From Granulosicoccus sp045110515 (lineage in GTDB: Bacteria > Pseudomonadota > Gammaproteobacteria > Granulosicoccales > Granulosicoccaceae): a stretch of 64,000 bases of DNA. A program made the translations under genes and the position numbers. The DNA lies in assembly GCA_045110515.1 (NCBI GenBank), contig JBGCGD010000003.1, positions 62,001 to 126,000 on the forward strand, read 5' to 3'. Under the pieces are notes generated by a model. The model made no database searches. It was given only the letters and a program-made list of their open reading frames with translations, and was not told the DNA's origin. This document shows, one piece after another, positions 1-7,996 of this stretch (position 1 is its first letter; the number at the start of each line of letters is the position of its first letter).

Positions 1-2
1 CA

Positions 3-119
3 AGGCAGCAAACGCTACCAAAACAGATAGGTTATGCCGGATTTACCGAACTGGCGCCCACTATGGTGACTCTCGGTTCCGACTTGGATACCATTAGCGC
101 CCTCTATCACGCTATTTAA
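3..119 (+). CDS. C-terminal end of an unidentified protein (partial)
   Basis: An open frame enters from the left edge and ends with TAA at 117-119. It encodes about 38 residues ending LGSDLDTISALYHAI. The stop overlaps the ATG of the following ferredoxin (TAATG), so the two genes are probably translationally coupled and in one operon. The tail vaguely resembles the last helix of HpcH/HpaI-type aldolases, but this is too short to assign a function. Confidence 0.55.
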   Translation, partial: RQQTLPKQIGYAGFTELAPTMVTLGSDLDTISALYHAI

Positions 120-460
120 TGACTAACAACATGACTCAGGAAATTGTTCTTCACTACAAAACCAGCGACGGCACGGTGCATACAGTCGACGCCCGGGTGG
201 GCGACAGCATTATGGACACAGCTATTAAGAACGATATCGACGATGTTGTTGCTGAATGCGGTGGAAGCTTGATCTGCGCAACTTGCCATGTCTATCTCAG
301 TGACGAATCCGCCGCGCTATTCGATGAGCCCGATGATTTTGAGCTAGAAATGCTTGAAGGTGTAGCCTCTGAGAGAAGAGAGAACTCTCGTTTGAGTTGC
401 CAGTTAATCATCAAACCCGAAATGGCTGGCCACACCATCGAAACACCGGAACGCCAATAG
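119..460 (+). CDS. 2Fe-2S ferredoxin, adrenodoxin/putidaredoxin type
   Basis: A 113-residue electron carrier. The [2Fe-2S] ligands are visible as CGGSLICATC (Cys-x5-Cys-x2-Cys) followed by a fourth cysteine in RLSCQLI, which is the plant/vertebrate adrenodoxin-type arrangement. The C-terminal region has the acidic stretch usual for partner docking. Start at 119 overlaps the upstream stop; a second in-frame ATG lies at 131 and would also leave the fold intact. Proteins of this type feed electrons to cytochrome P450 or Rieske oxygenases, or serve Fe-S assembly. No oxygenase or isc gene is visible here, so the partner is unknown; the upstream gene, cut by the window edge, is the best candidate. 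Confidence 0.9.
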   Translation: MTNNMTQEIVLHYKTSDGTVHTVDARVGDSIMDTAIKNDIDDVVAECGGSLICATCHVYLSDESAALFDEPDDFELEMLEGVASERRENSRLSCQLIIKPEMAGHTIETPERQ

Positions 461-1657
461 TTGACCATGATTGATTCCCGAAGCCGTGGACCTTCCCCTA
501 CTAGCGCCTTCGACCGAATAGGTGAGGAAAATGCGTTTGCTGTTCTCGCCAGAGCCGGGGAATTAGCCGCTCAGGGACGCGATATCATTAATTTAGGGAT
601 CGGACAGCCGGATTTTCCGACACCGCCCCATATCGTGGATGCCGCCGTTAAAGCTCTCAAAGAGGGCCACCATGGCTATACACCCGCAGTCGGCATTCCA
701 GAACTGAGAGAGGCGGTTGCCGCTGATTTATCCAAACGCTACAGCACCGAGGTAAACAGCGATAGCGTCATGGTTGTACCGGGTGGTAAGGTCACCATGT
801 TTGCCGCCATCTTAATGTTTGGCGAGCCGCATGCGGAAATCCTGTATCCGGACCCAGGGTTTCCAATCTACCGATCCATGATCGAATTCACTGGTGCGAC
901 TCCGGTTGCTGTTCCAATTCGTGAATCCAATAATTTCGCATTTTCAGCTAGTGAGACTCTCGCGCTGATAACACCCAAAACAAGGCTTGTCATTATTAAC
1001 TCACCTGCCAACCCTTGCGGTGGAGTCACTCCAAAAAGCGAGATAGATGCACTGGTTGCGGGGCTCGCTGATCATCCACATGTGGCAATCATGTCCGATG
1101 AAATTTACGACCATATGACCTACGACGGCGAAAAGCATGTCTCGCTGCTGAACTACCCGGAGATCAGAGACCGACTCATACTCTTAAACGGCTGGTCAAA
1201 GACGTATGCAATGACCGGATGGAGGCTGGGTTATTCAGTATGGCCACCCGCCTACTTCGAGGCTGTGCGAAAACTGGCTGTTAACTGCTGGAGTTGCGTA
1301 AATGCACCCGCACAGTTTGCAGCATTGGCCGCGTTAACTGGACCACAAGACGCGATACAAACGATGATGAGTGCATTCGATGAACGGCGTCGCGTCGTTG
1401 TAGAGCGTTTGAACAACATCCCCGGCGTCAAATGCGTCACACCCAAAGGCGCTTTCTATGCATTTCCAAATATTGAACAAACCGGTTGGCAATCAAAACC
1501 TCTAGCCACGGCTTTACTAGAAGATGCAGGGGTTGCAACCATTGGCGGCCCAGACTTTGGCATTCACGGGGAGGGATATATCAGAGTGTCGTACGCAAAC
1601 TCTCTTGAAAACATAGAACGAGCATTAGACAGAATCACGTCTTTTCTAGCGAAATAA
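461..1657 (+). CDS. PLP-dependent aminotransferase, class I/II (fold type I)
   Basis: A 398-residue aspartate/aromatic-type aminotransferase. The PLP lysine lies in SKTYAMTGWRLGY (Lys247). NSPANPCGG (residues 181-188) and SDEIYDH (Asp213) are the standard cofactor-binding asparagine and aspartate motifs. The N-terminal INLGIGQPDF element is typical of subgroup I-gamma enzymes. The longest frame begins with TTG immediately after the ferredoxin stop (460/461), but an ATG two codons later (467) is the likelier start. It is followed 11 nt later by pncB, so ferredoxin, aminotransferase and pncB probably form one operon. Substrate cannot be told from sequence; annotations in this subgroup range from aspartate to alanine and aromatic amino acids. 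Confidence 0.9.
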   Translation: MTMIDSRSRGPSPTSAFDRIGEENAFAVLARAGELAAQGRDIINLGIGQPDFPTPPHIVDAAVKALKEGHHGYTPAVGIPELREAVAADLSKRYSTEVNSDSVMVVPGGKVTMFAAILMFGEPHAEILYPDPGFPIYRSMIEFTGATPVAVPIRESNNFAFSASETLALITPKTRLVIINSPANPCGGVTPKSEIDALVAGLADHPHVAIMSDEIYDHMTYDGEKHVSLLNYPEIRDRLILLNGWSKTYAMTGWRLGYSVWPPAYFEAVRKLAVNCWSCVNAPAQFAALAALTGPQDAIQTMMSAFDERRRVVVERLNNIPGVKCVTPKGAFYAFPNIEQTGWQSKPLATALLEDAGVATIGGPDFGIHGEGYIRVSYANSLENIERALDRITSFLAK

Positions 1658-1668
1658 GGAAAACCACC

Positions 1669-2982
1669 ATGGTTCAAAACCCAATGCCAGACATCGCTAC
1701 TCGTGTCTATAACCATAACTTTAAATCAGACCCTATCGTCAGAAGCTTGCTAGATACAGATGTATACAAGTTACTGATGTTGCAGACCATCTGGAAGGAA
1801 CGCCCTAATGTCCCTGTCACCTTCTCGTTAATCAATCGCACTAAGTCTGTAAAGCTTGCCGAAGAAATCGATGAGCAAGAATTACGTGCTCAACTTGATC
1901 ATGCGCGCAGCATAAAAATATCTAAAAAAGAATTGATCTGGCTGACGGGTAATACGTTCTATGGTCGCGAACGATTATTCACTAAAGAATTTTTGGAATG
2001 GCTAAGACACTATCAATTACCCGAATACGAGCTCACCGTTGAAAACGGTCAATATAAAATAGACTTTAAAGGTGATTGGGCAGATGTGACCTTATGGGAA
2101 ATTCCGGTCCTGTCTATCATTAGCGAGCTACGTTCCCGTGCGGCATTACACGGAGTCGGCCGATTTGAATTGGATGTACTTTATGCCCGCGCTAAAGCCA
2201 AGCTTTGGGAGAAAGTGCTTAAGCTTGAAAAACTTCCTGACTTAAAAATCGCAGATTTTGGTACACGCCGACGCCACAGCTTTCTCTGGCAACGCTGGTG
2301 TATTGCCGCGATGAGCGAAGGCTTAGCCGAGAAATTTATCGGTACCAGCAATGTACTAATGGCGATGGATTTAGACTTAGACGCCATCGGTACCAATGCG
2401 CACGAGCTGCCAATGGTCGAAGCCGCGTTGGCAGAAAATGATGAAGAGCTGCTGCGATCCCCTTATCGAGTGCTTAAGCACTGGAGCCGAACCTATGATG
2501 GAAATCTTCTCATCGTGCTTCCCGATACTTATGGAACAACCGCATTTTTACAAAAAGCACCTGATTGGGTGGCCGACTGGAGTGGTTTCAGGATTGACTC
2601 AAAAGAGCCGGTTGCAGGAGGTGAAGAACTTATAAGCTGGTGGGAAGAGCGTGGTCAGGACCCGAAAACTAAGCTACTTATTTTCTCTGACGGGCTTACT
2701 GTGGACAAAATTGAACAAGTGTACAAGCGCTTCAATGGTCGCGTAAGGCTGAGCTTCGGTTGGGGCACACATTTGACTAACGACTTCAGTGATTGCGCAA
2801 CGGTTGAAAACAAACAGCTTAAAGCCATATCGTTGGTGTGCAAGGTAACTCATGCTAACGGAAAGCCGACGGTCAAACTATCAGATAATTTTGACAAGGC
2901 GACCGGACCTGAGGATGAAATTGAGCGCTACCGTTCTATATTTGGATTGGACAATATGGAACAACAGGACGTAATCGTTTGA
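1669..2982 (+). CDS. pncB: Nicotinate phosphoribosyltransferase
   Basis: Converts nicotinate and PRPP to nicotinate mononucleotide with ATP hydrolysis, the entry step of the Preiss-Handler NAD salvage pathway; cytoplasmic. The 437-residue protein has the family N-terminus (SLLDTDVYKLLM, residues near 25-36), the DFGTRRRHSF block with the regulatory histidine, and GTSNVLMA followed by GTNAHELPM. It is a little longer than the roughly 400-residue E. coli enzyme, mainly at the N-terminus; an in-frame ATG at residue 5 is an alternative start. A GGA-rich ribosome binding site (AAGGAAAACC) precedes the ATG. It converges with the next gene, leaving 28 nt. Confidence 0.95.
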   Translation: MVQNPMPDIATRVYNHNFKSDPIVRSLLDTDVYKLLMLQTIWKERPNVPVTFSLINRTKSVKLAEEIDEQELRAQLDHARSIKISKKELIWLTGNTFYGRERLFTKEFLEWLRHYQLPEYELTVENGQYKIDFKGDWADVTLWEIPVLSIISELRSRAALHGVGRFELDVLYARAKAKLWEKVLKLEKLPDLKIADFGTRRRHSFLWQRWCIAAMSEGLAEKFIGTSNVLMAMDLDLDAIGTNAHELPMVEAALAENDEELLRSPYRVLKHWSRTYDGNLLIVLPDTYGTTAFLQKAPDWVADWSGFRIDSKEPVAGGEELISWWEERGQDPKTKLLIFSDGLTVDKIEQVYKRFNGRVRLSFGWGTHLTNDFSDCATVENKQLKAISLVCKVTHANGKPTVKLSDNFDKATGPEDEIERYRSIFGLDNMEQQDVIV

Positions 2983-3010
2983 GGCTAGAGCTAGTGAATT
3001 TTAGGTTACG

Positions 3011-3859
3011 TCATCGACGTGTCAGCCTGCGAATAATTCCCCAGACAATGAACATAAAGAGAAGCGGAAACACGAGTGTTTGCATTAAAAACACGACAAC
3101 CAGTCGAATCGTGTTTTCACTAATCGTTTCGGCGGCATGCCGATACTCCTGAAGACGTCTGTCTATATCTACGTTTGCCATGGCTTGATCGTAAATAACA
3201 CGAGCTCGTTCTAACAGCGTTGGTGTTTCATTCCTATGCTCTGCAAGCACTTCATCGTTAATTTCCCCTATGGCCAGTTGTGCTTGCTCGAGTGATGCCG
3301 AAGCGGCCAGATAATCGCCTTCAAGAAACGTTCGATACACCCAATCGTTAGCGATACTGATAGCCGGCATCATAAATCGTAGTAACAGCACAAACAAAAA
3401 TAGTCTTTGCAATACCCAACGTACTTCAGATAGCCGACTCCATAGTATGGAGAGCAGAAACAACAGGCCTGATAGGACTACCACTAATAGCAATCCGTTC
3501 CATGCACTCATGGAAAGCAGCACTTTCTGAATGCCCAAGGAACTACTAGCAAGCATCATGATCCAGGAAAACCGTTCAACTAAATCATTGACCGGATCGA
3601 GTATCTGGCCGGGAGTAAAATTCACGCCTACGCCTGCCGGCTGAATGGCCACCTCAGTGCCTTGAGCTACAGAGATAGCCCCGTTAAGGCCGCGTGCCAG
3701 AGCATAACCGACCAAAGCACGTTTGAAGGCAGTATCAACATGCGACTGCCCCACTTCGTCTGTGGCTGGAATCAAAGCTAAAACTACAGACAGTAAAACG
3801 GCAACAATCGTCACCACTTGGGATGTACTCAGAACGAACCAGGATTTTTTTGTTTTCAC
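3011..3859 (-). CDS. Multi-pass membrane protein of unknown function
   Basis: I do not recognise this 282-residue protein. The N-terminus has a basic start (MKTKK) and a hydrophobic helix at about 14-32, which could be a signal anchor. Further hydrophobic segments lie near 100-115, 122-145, 153-172 and 250-275, and a charged, helical, probably coiled region (SLEQAQLAIGEINDEVLAEH and on) occupies about 185-245 between the last two. No catalytic motif is evident. It stands alone on the minus strand between the pncB terminus and the DUF2164 gene (91 nt upstream). Confidence 0.7.
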   Translation of the reverse strand: MKTKKSWFVLSTSQVVTIVAVLLSVVLALIPATDEVGQSHVDTAFKRALVGYALARGLNGAISVAQGTEVAIQPAGVGVNFTPGQILDPVNDLVERFSWIMMLASSSLGIQKVLLSMSAWNGLLLVVVLSGLLFLLSILWSRLSEVRWVLQRLFLFVLLLRFMMPAISIANDWVYRTFLEGDYLAASASLEQAQLAIGEINDEVLAEHRNETPTLLERARVIYDQAMANVDIDRRLQEYRHAAETISENTIRLVVVFLMQTLVFPLLFMFIVWGIIRRLTRR

Positions 3860-3949
3860 AGTCTTTCTCTGCCTACATTATGGCGTCACCAATAGTCTCT
3901 AAGCTCTGCACTCAAGGGTGTTTGCTGTCGTGCAGTTTCTTCAAATTGA

Positions 3950-4198
3950 TTAACGCGTAAATTCGGTGGGCTTTTCCAGTTCGTACAGAGCTTCGGTGAT
4001 GCTATCCACTCGCGCTTCCAGCACGGCTTGCGCATCGGTTAAGCCCCGGTTATAAAAATACGGACCGACCTCTTCTGTAAAAAACTCCAAAAGAAACTGC
4101 GCCGGAAATTGACCGATGTCCTGATCCAATTCCTCATTGAAATACAACTGGATCTTGCGGGTCAAAATCTCAGTTTCATCCTTAGAAAATTTAATCAT
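3950..4198 (-). CDS. DUF2164 family protein
   Basis: An 82-residue cytoplasmic protein matching the DUF2164 family: LQ-x-YF-x-EELDQ-x-x-GQF, then FFTEEVGPYFYNRGL-x-DAQAVLE. The family is small, widespread in proteobacteria and has no known function. It starts 5 nt after the nitroreductase stop, so the two are probably co-transcribed. Confidence 0.85.
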   Translation of the reverse strand: MIKFSKDETEILTRKIQLYFNEELDQDIGQFPAQFLLEFFTEEVGPYFYNRGLTDAQAVLEARVDSITEALYELEKPTEFTR

Positions 4199-4203
4199 AG
4201 ACG

Positions 4204-4902
4204 TTAGCCCAAAAACGTTACGTGATCATCCAGTGCCACTCGTGTAGTCACCAAGCTATTTTCAATAGCGCTAGGGTCGGCATAACCTAATGCCAATCCA
4301 CACACCACGATTTCATCGTCGGACAATAGCAAAACCTTTCTCACAGCGTGATGATAATCAGCCCATGCGGCTTGCGGGCACGTATGTAAACCTTGCTCTC
4401 TGGCCAAGAGCATTATGTTCTGCATAAACATTCCGTAATCAAGCCAACTACCTGTGGCCAAATCACGATGTATCGTAAAGATCATGCCGACAGGAGCATC
4501 AAAGAATTGAAAATTCTTCCGGTGCTGCGCATGAGTTCTGGCTCTGTCACCTTTTTGAATGCCTAACAAGTTATAAAGCGCCCACCCCACTTCTCGACGC
4601 CTTCCCAGATACGGCTCGAACCATTTTTCAGGGTAGTAGCGTACTTCGCTGATGTTGTCACCCGATTGCTCATCAAAGACCTCACAGCAGGCATCACAAA
4701 GCTTTTGACGACTCTCACCTGCAAGCACATAGCTTTTCCACGGCTGCATGTTGGTTCCACTGGGTGCCCGAGCGGCCGTTGAAAGTATTTGAGCAACCGC
4801 TTCTTTTGGCACCGCTGTAGGGAGAAACGCCCGTAGCGAACGACGGGTATTGACCGCCTCAGTGACCGTCGCGGAATGTTCGTAATTAACATGCTCTGTC
4901 AT
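4204..4902 (-). CDS. Nitroreductase family FMN oxidoreductase
   Basis: The frame is open for a further 100 codons upstream, but the family homology begins at MTEHVNYEHSATVTEAV, so I take the ATG at 4902, giving 232 residues. FMN-binding motifs are clear: NTRRSLRAFLP near the N-terminus and AARAPSGTNMQPW, with a C-terminal CGLALGYAD. These enzymes use NAD(P)H to reduce nitro compounds, quinones or enones; the physiological substrate is not shown by sequence. The longer N-terminal extension is rejected because it overlaps the divergent HAD gene leader and has poor protein-like composition. Confidence 0.88.
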   Translation of the reverse strand: MTEHVNYEHSATVTEAVNTRRSLRAFLPTAVPKEAVAQILSTAARAPSGTNMQPWKSYVLAGESRQKLCDACCEVFDEQSGDNISEVRYYPEKWFEPYLGRRREVGWALYNLLGIQKGDRARTHAQHRKNFQFFDAPVGMIFTIHRDLATGSWLDYGMFMQNIMLLAREQGLHTCPQAAWADYHHAVRKVLLLSDDEIVVCGLALGYADPSAIENSLVTTRVALDDHVTFLG

Positions 4903-5015
4903 GAACTCAACTATCCTTGGGGATTCTCTACGATTTTCTACGGCCCCAATGTAGCACTCAAGACGCACACATGGGAGTCTTAGGCTTGCGGTTACTCTCA
5001 GTGGTAAGGACTTAC

Positions 5016-5669
5016 ATGAATATTTCGGCGTGTATATTCGATATGGACGGCCTGTTGATCGATAGCGAAAGCATCGCTCTGCGCGTATTTCAACAGACCT
5101 GCGATCATTACGGTATCGGACATCAAAAACCCCTGTATCAGCAACTGTTGGGCACCAACCACGAAACAACCCGAACCATACTGAACAAGGAACTTCCTGC
5201 ACGCATAAATGTTCAGGAATTTACAGAGTACTGGTCAGAACACTATTCGGCCTTGACTAGCCAAGGCGTCCCTCTGATGAAGGGAGTCGACAACCTGCTT
5301 ACGTATCTGGAAACCATGCAGATACCCAAAGCCGTCGCGACATCGACTCAAACGGAACGTGCCATCGGCAAGCTCGAACACTCAGGTATCGCGCACAGGT
5401 TCTCATTCATCATCGGCGGTGACCAAATAGTTCACGGCAAACCGGCTCCCGATATTTATCTTAAAGCCGCTGACGCGCTTAGCATCGAACCATCACATTG
5501 TTTGGGCTTGGAAGATTCACCTAACGGCGTAAAAGCGGCGCTGAGTGCCGGCCTGAACGTGATACAGATCCCTGACACACTCCAACCCAATGAAGCGCTA
5601 CTGTCGCTTGGGCATACGGTTCTGGACGATCTTGACGCGGTCGTTAGCCTACTCCAATCCCATCAGTAA
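5016..5669 (+). CDS. HAD-superfamily sugar-phosphatase (YniC/beta-phosphoglucomutase type)
   Basis: A 217-residue haloacid-dehalogenase-type hydrolase. Motif I FDMDGLLIDSE holds the catalytic pair Asp9 and Asp11, motif II is ATSTQT, and motif III/IV is GKPAPDIY...LGLEDSPNG. The DMDGLLIDSE signature is that of E. coli YniC (hexitol phosphatase B). An upstream-extended frame begins at 4917, but ATG 5016 has an AAGGA site 6 nt before it and starts right at the catalytic domain. Likely dephosphorylates 2-deoxyglucose-6-phosphate or similar sugar phosphates; it could instead be a phosphomutase. It lies opposite the nitroreductase, sharing a 113-nt divergent region. Confidence 0.88.
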   Translation: MNISACIFDMDGLLIDSESIALRVFQQTCDHYGIGHQKPLYQQLLGTNHETTRTILNKELPARINVQEFTEYWSEHYSALTSQGVPLMKGVDNLLTYLETMQIPKAVATSTQTERAIGKLEHSGIAHRFSFIIGGDQIVHGKPAPDIYLKAADALSIEPSHCLGLEDSPNGVKAALSAGLNVIQIPDTLQPNEALLSLGHTVLDDLDAVVSLLQSHQ

Positions 5670-5770
5670 CACCGCAAATACGCCTCTTAAGTGAATACAA
5701 GGATGGCTAGAAATAGTATCTTTGTAGGCAGGATTTTGGATAAGACATTCTACAGAGCAAGTGACACCCT

Positions 5771-6757
5771 ATGAAAATTCTAATTATCGGTGCCGGGGGC
5801 ATGATTGGCGCTAAATTAGCCCAAAGACTATCCACACAGACGCGCATAAACAGCCAAGACCTCGACTCCTTAAAGCTTGTAGATGTTGTTCAACCAAAAT
5901 CGCCACCAACACCAAGCGATAGCGGATTAACAATAGATTGTGAAATTGCCGACCTTACGCGCAAAGGTGTAGCTGAATCATTAGTATCAGATCAACCAGA
6001 TATTATTTTTCACTTGGCGGCAGTCGTATCCGGTGAAGCCGAAGCTGACTTTGATAAGGGCTACCTGATCAACCTGGACGGCACTCGCTTTTTACTCGAA
6101 GCGATACGTACTGAGCACGAGAAAAATGGCTACACGCCTAAAGTAATTTTCGCTTCGTCAATCGCGGTCTACGGTGCTCCTTTTCCAGAGACGATCCCGG
6201 ATGAATTTCATTTAACGCCACAAACCAGCTATGGCACACAAAAGGCTATTTGTGAATTGCTGATAGCCGATTACAACCGTCGGGGAATTCTTCAGGGAAT
6301 GGGACTCAGGCTTCCAACTATCTGTATTCGACCCGGCCTGCCTAACAAAGCAGCCTCAGGATTCTTTTCAAATATTTTAAGAGAGCCGCTGAACGGGAAG
6401 CCTGCCATTCTTCCGGTTAGTGACAACGTTAAGCATTGGTTTGCCAGCCCCCGTACCGCAATCAACTTTCTGATGCATGCAACCACGCTATCCAAAGATG
6501 CAATCGGACTGCGCTGCAATTTAAACCTTCCCGGACTATGCGCCTCCGTTGCCGAACAAATTACTGCACTCGAAAAAGCGGCAGGATCCGAGGCACTTAA
6601 ACTCATTCATCGAGAGGATGACGAGACTATCCAGTCCATCGTATCGGGTTGGCCAGAAGCATTTGATGCGCAAAGAGCATTGCAACTTGGCTTCCAGGGC
6701 GAAACCTCTTTTGATGAAATCATCAAAGTGTATATTGAAGACGAGCTACAGCCGTGA
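5771..6757 (+). CDS. denD: D-erythronate dehydrogenase-like NAD-dependent epimerase/dehydratase (DenD family)
   Basis: A 328-residue extended short-chain dehydrogenase. The Rossmann motif GAGGMIGAKLA (7-17) and catalytic SS...YGTQK (Ser129/130, Tyr154, Lys158) are present. The segment IRPGLPNKAASGFFSNILRE is characteristic of the DenD family, which oxidises D-erythronate to 2-oxo-D-tetronate in four-carbon sugar-acid breakdown. Its stop overlaps the GTG start of the enolase-superfamily gene (GTGA), so both act in one pathway. The usual partners OtnK, OtnC and OtnI are absent, so the substrate could be another aldonate. Confidence 0.82.
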   Translation: MKILIIGAGGMIGAKLAQRLSTQTRINSQDLDSLKLVDVVQPKSPPTPSDSGLTIDCEIADLTRKGVAESLVSDQPDIIFHLAAVVSGEAEADFDKGYLINLDGTRFLLEAIRTEHEKNGYTPKVIFASSIAVYGAPFPETIPDEFHLTPQTSYGTQKAICELLIADYNRRGILQGMGLRLPTICIRPGLPNKAASGFFSNILREPLNGKPAILPVSDNVKHWFASPRTAINFLMHATTLSKDAIGLRCNLNLPGLCASVAEQITALEKAAGSEALKLIHREDDETIQSIVSGWPEAFDAQRALQLGFQGETSFDEIIKVYIEDELQP

Positions 6758-7854
6758 AAATCAGCAACATTGAAACCTTCAGTAATGAATTTGTTTGTTT
6801 CGTTAAAGTCACCACCGATGACGGTGCAATAGGTTGGGGACAGGTTGCCCCTTACCATGCAGATATTACTGCTCAAATCGTACATAGACAGGTTGCCGTC
6901 CATGCGTTAAATCTAGATGCACTCGATATCTCAAGCGTCATAAACCACGTACTGGAGCGCGAGCACAAGTTTCCAGGCTCTCATCTCTACCGGGCTTTAG
7001 GTGGTGTAGAAACGGCCCTGTGGGACCTTCGAGGTAGGCTCGAGGGTAAAGCAGTCTGCGAATTGATCGGAGGCACTCCGGGCACTATCCGCGCATACGG
7101 CTCATCGATGCAACGCGACATCACCCCGCAGGAAGAAGCCAACAGGCTCGAAAAATTAAAAACAGCTTTGGGTTTCGACGCATTTAAATTTCGCGTCGGC
7201 TCAGAGTGTGGGCATGATCAAGACGAATGGCCGGGACGCACCGAAGAGATTGTACCCACGGTCAGAAAAGCACTCGGCACTGAAACAGATTTACTGGTTG
7301 ATGCCAATTCATGTTACTCACCTGCTCGTGCCATTGAGGTCGGGCAACTGCTGCAAAGCGAAGGCGTCATCCACTTCGAAGAACCCTGCCCATACTGGGA
7401 ATTCGAACAAACTCGTCAGGTCACTGATACCTTGGATATTGACGTCACCGGAGGTGAGCAAGATTGCGAGCTGGCCACCTGGCAACGCATGGTCGATGAG
7501 AAAATCGTTGACATTATTCAACCGGATATTTGCTACCTCGGTGGCATGACGCGAACACTCCAGGTTGCAAAAATGGGTGAGATTGCCGGGTTGCCTTGTA
7601 CACCACACTGCGCCAATTTATCGATGGTTACGCTTTTCACAATGCACCTGTTGCGGGCCATTCCCAACGCCGGAAAATACTTAGAATTTTCCATTGAAGG
7701 TTCTGATTACTACCCCTGGCAAGAAAACCTATTCGTAGATTTCCCCTATACCATCGAACATGGTAAAGCCCGTGTGACGGATAAACCGGGTTGGGGTGCA
7801 GAGCCAAACCCTAAGTGGTTGGCACATTCGACACATGCACGAAGCCGTGTTTAA
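6754..7854 (+). CDS. Enolase-superfamily sugar-acid dehydratase (mandelate racemase subgroup)
   Basis: A 366-residue (alpha/beta)8-barrel enzyme that abstracts an alpha proton from a carboxylate substrate. Metal ligands are Asp183 (LLVDAN), Glu209 (HFEEP) and Glu235 (GGEQ). The His-Asp dyad is His285 (TPHC) with Asp258 (IQPDI), and Glu311 (LEFS) is the third acid. The second-strand base motif is K145-F-R147 rather than the KxK of mandelate racemase itself, so it is likely a dehydratase with arginine next to the base. Start is GTG at 6754, overlapping denD. With DenD it probably degrades an aldonic or aldaric acid; the exact sugar cannot be inferred. Confidence 0.87.
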   Translation: MKISNIETFSNEFVCFVKVTTDDGAIGWGQVAPYHADITAQIVHRQVAVHALNLDALDISSVINHVLEREHKFPGSHLYRALGGVETALWDLRGRLEGKAVCELIGGTPGTIRAYGSSMQRDITPQEEANRLEKLKTALGFDAFKFRVGSECGHDQDEWPGRTEEIVPTVRKALGTETDLLVDANSCYSPARAIEVGQLLQSEGVIHFEEPCPYWEFEQTRQVTDTLDIDVTGGEQDCELATWQRMVDEKIVDIIQPDICYLGGMTRTLQVAKMGEIAGLPCTPHCANLSMVTLFTMHLLRAIPNAGKYLEFSIEGSDYYPWQENLFVDFPYTIEHGKARVTDKPGWGAEPNPKWLAHSTHARSRV

Positions 7855-7883
7855 CAACGCAAGTTGCGGTAAGCTGTCACACT

Positions 7884-7910
7884 GATAATGAGAGCTAATT
7901 CTCATTCTCA
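7884..7910. promoter_or_regulatory. Fur-box-like inverted repeat
   Basis: Between the dehydratase and the GT2 gene, GATAATGAGA-GCTAAT-TCTCATTCTC contains a perfect 7-bp inverted repeat, AATGAGA (7887-7893) and TCTCATT (7900-7906), separated by 6 nt. The AT-rich GATAATGA/TCTCATT pattern resembles proteobacterial Fur operators, though the spacing is not the canonical 19-bp box. It lies about 90 nt before the GT2 start. Confidence 0.4.
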
Positions 7911-7996
7911 TGGATAACTCATAAATCGGCGGGAGGTATCGCTTATGGCGCCGATACGAACCTACAAACCAGCACGATTATTGGGTACACCCGACC

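Noticed and set aside
4903..5202. N-terminal extension of the nitroreductase
   Set aside because: It would overlap the divergent HAD gene leader, has Cys/Arg-rich composition, and homology starts at the ATG at 4902.
6607..6903. Minus-strand frame across the denD/dehydratase junction
   Set aside because: Antisense to two clearly coding genes with overlapping start and stop.
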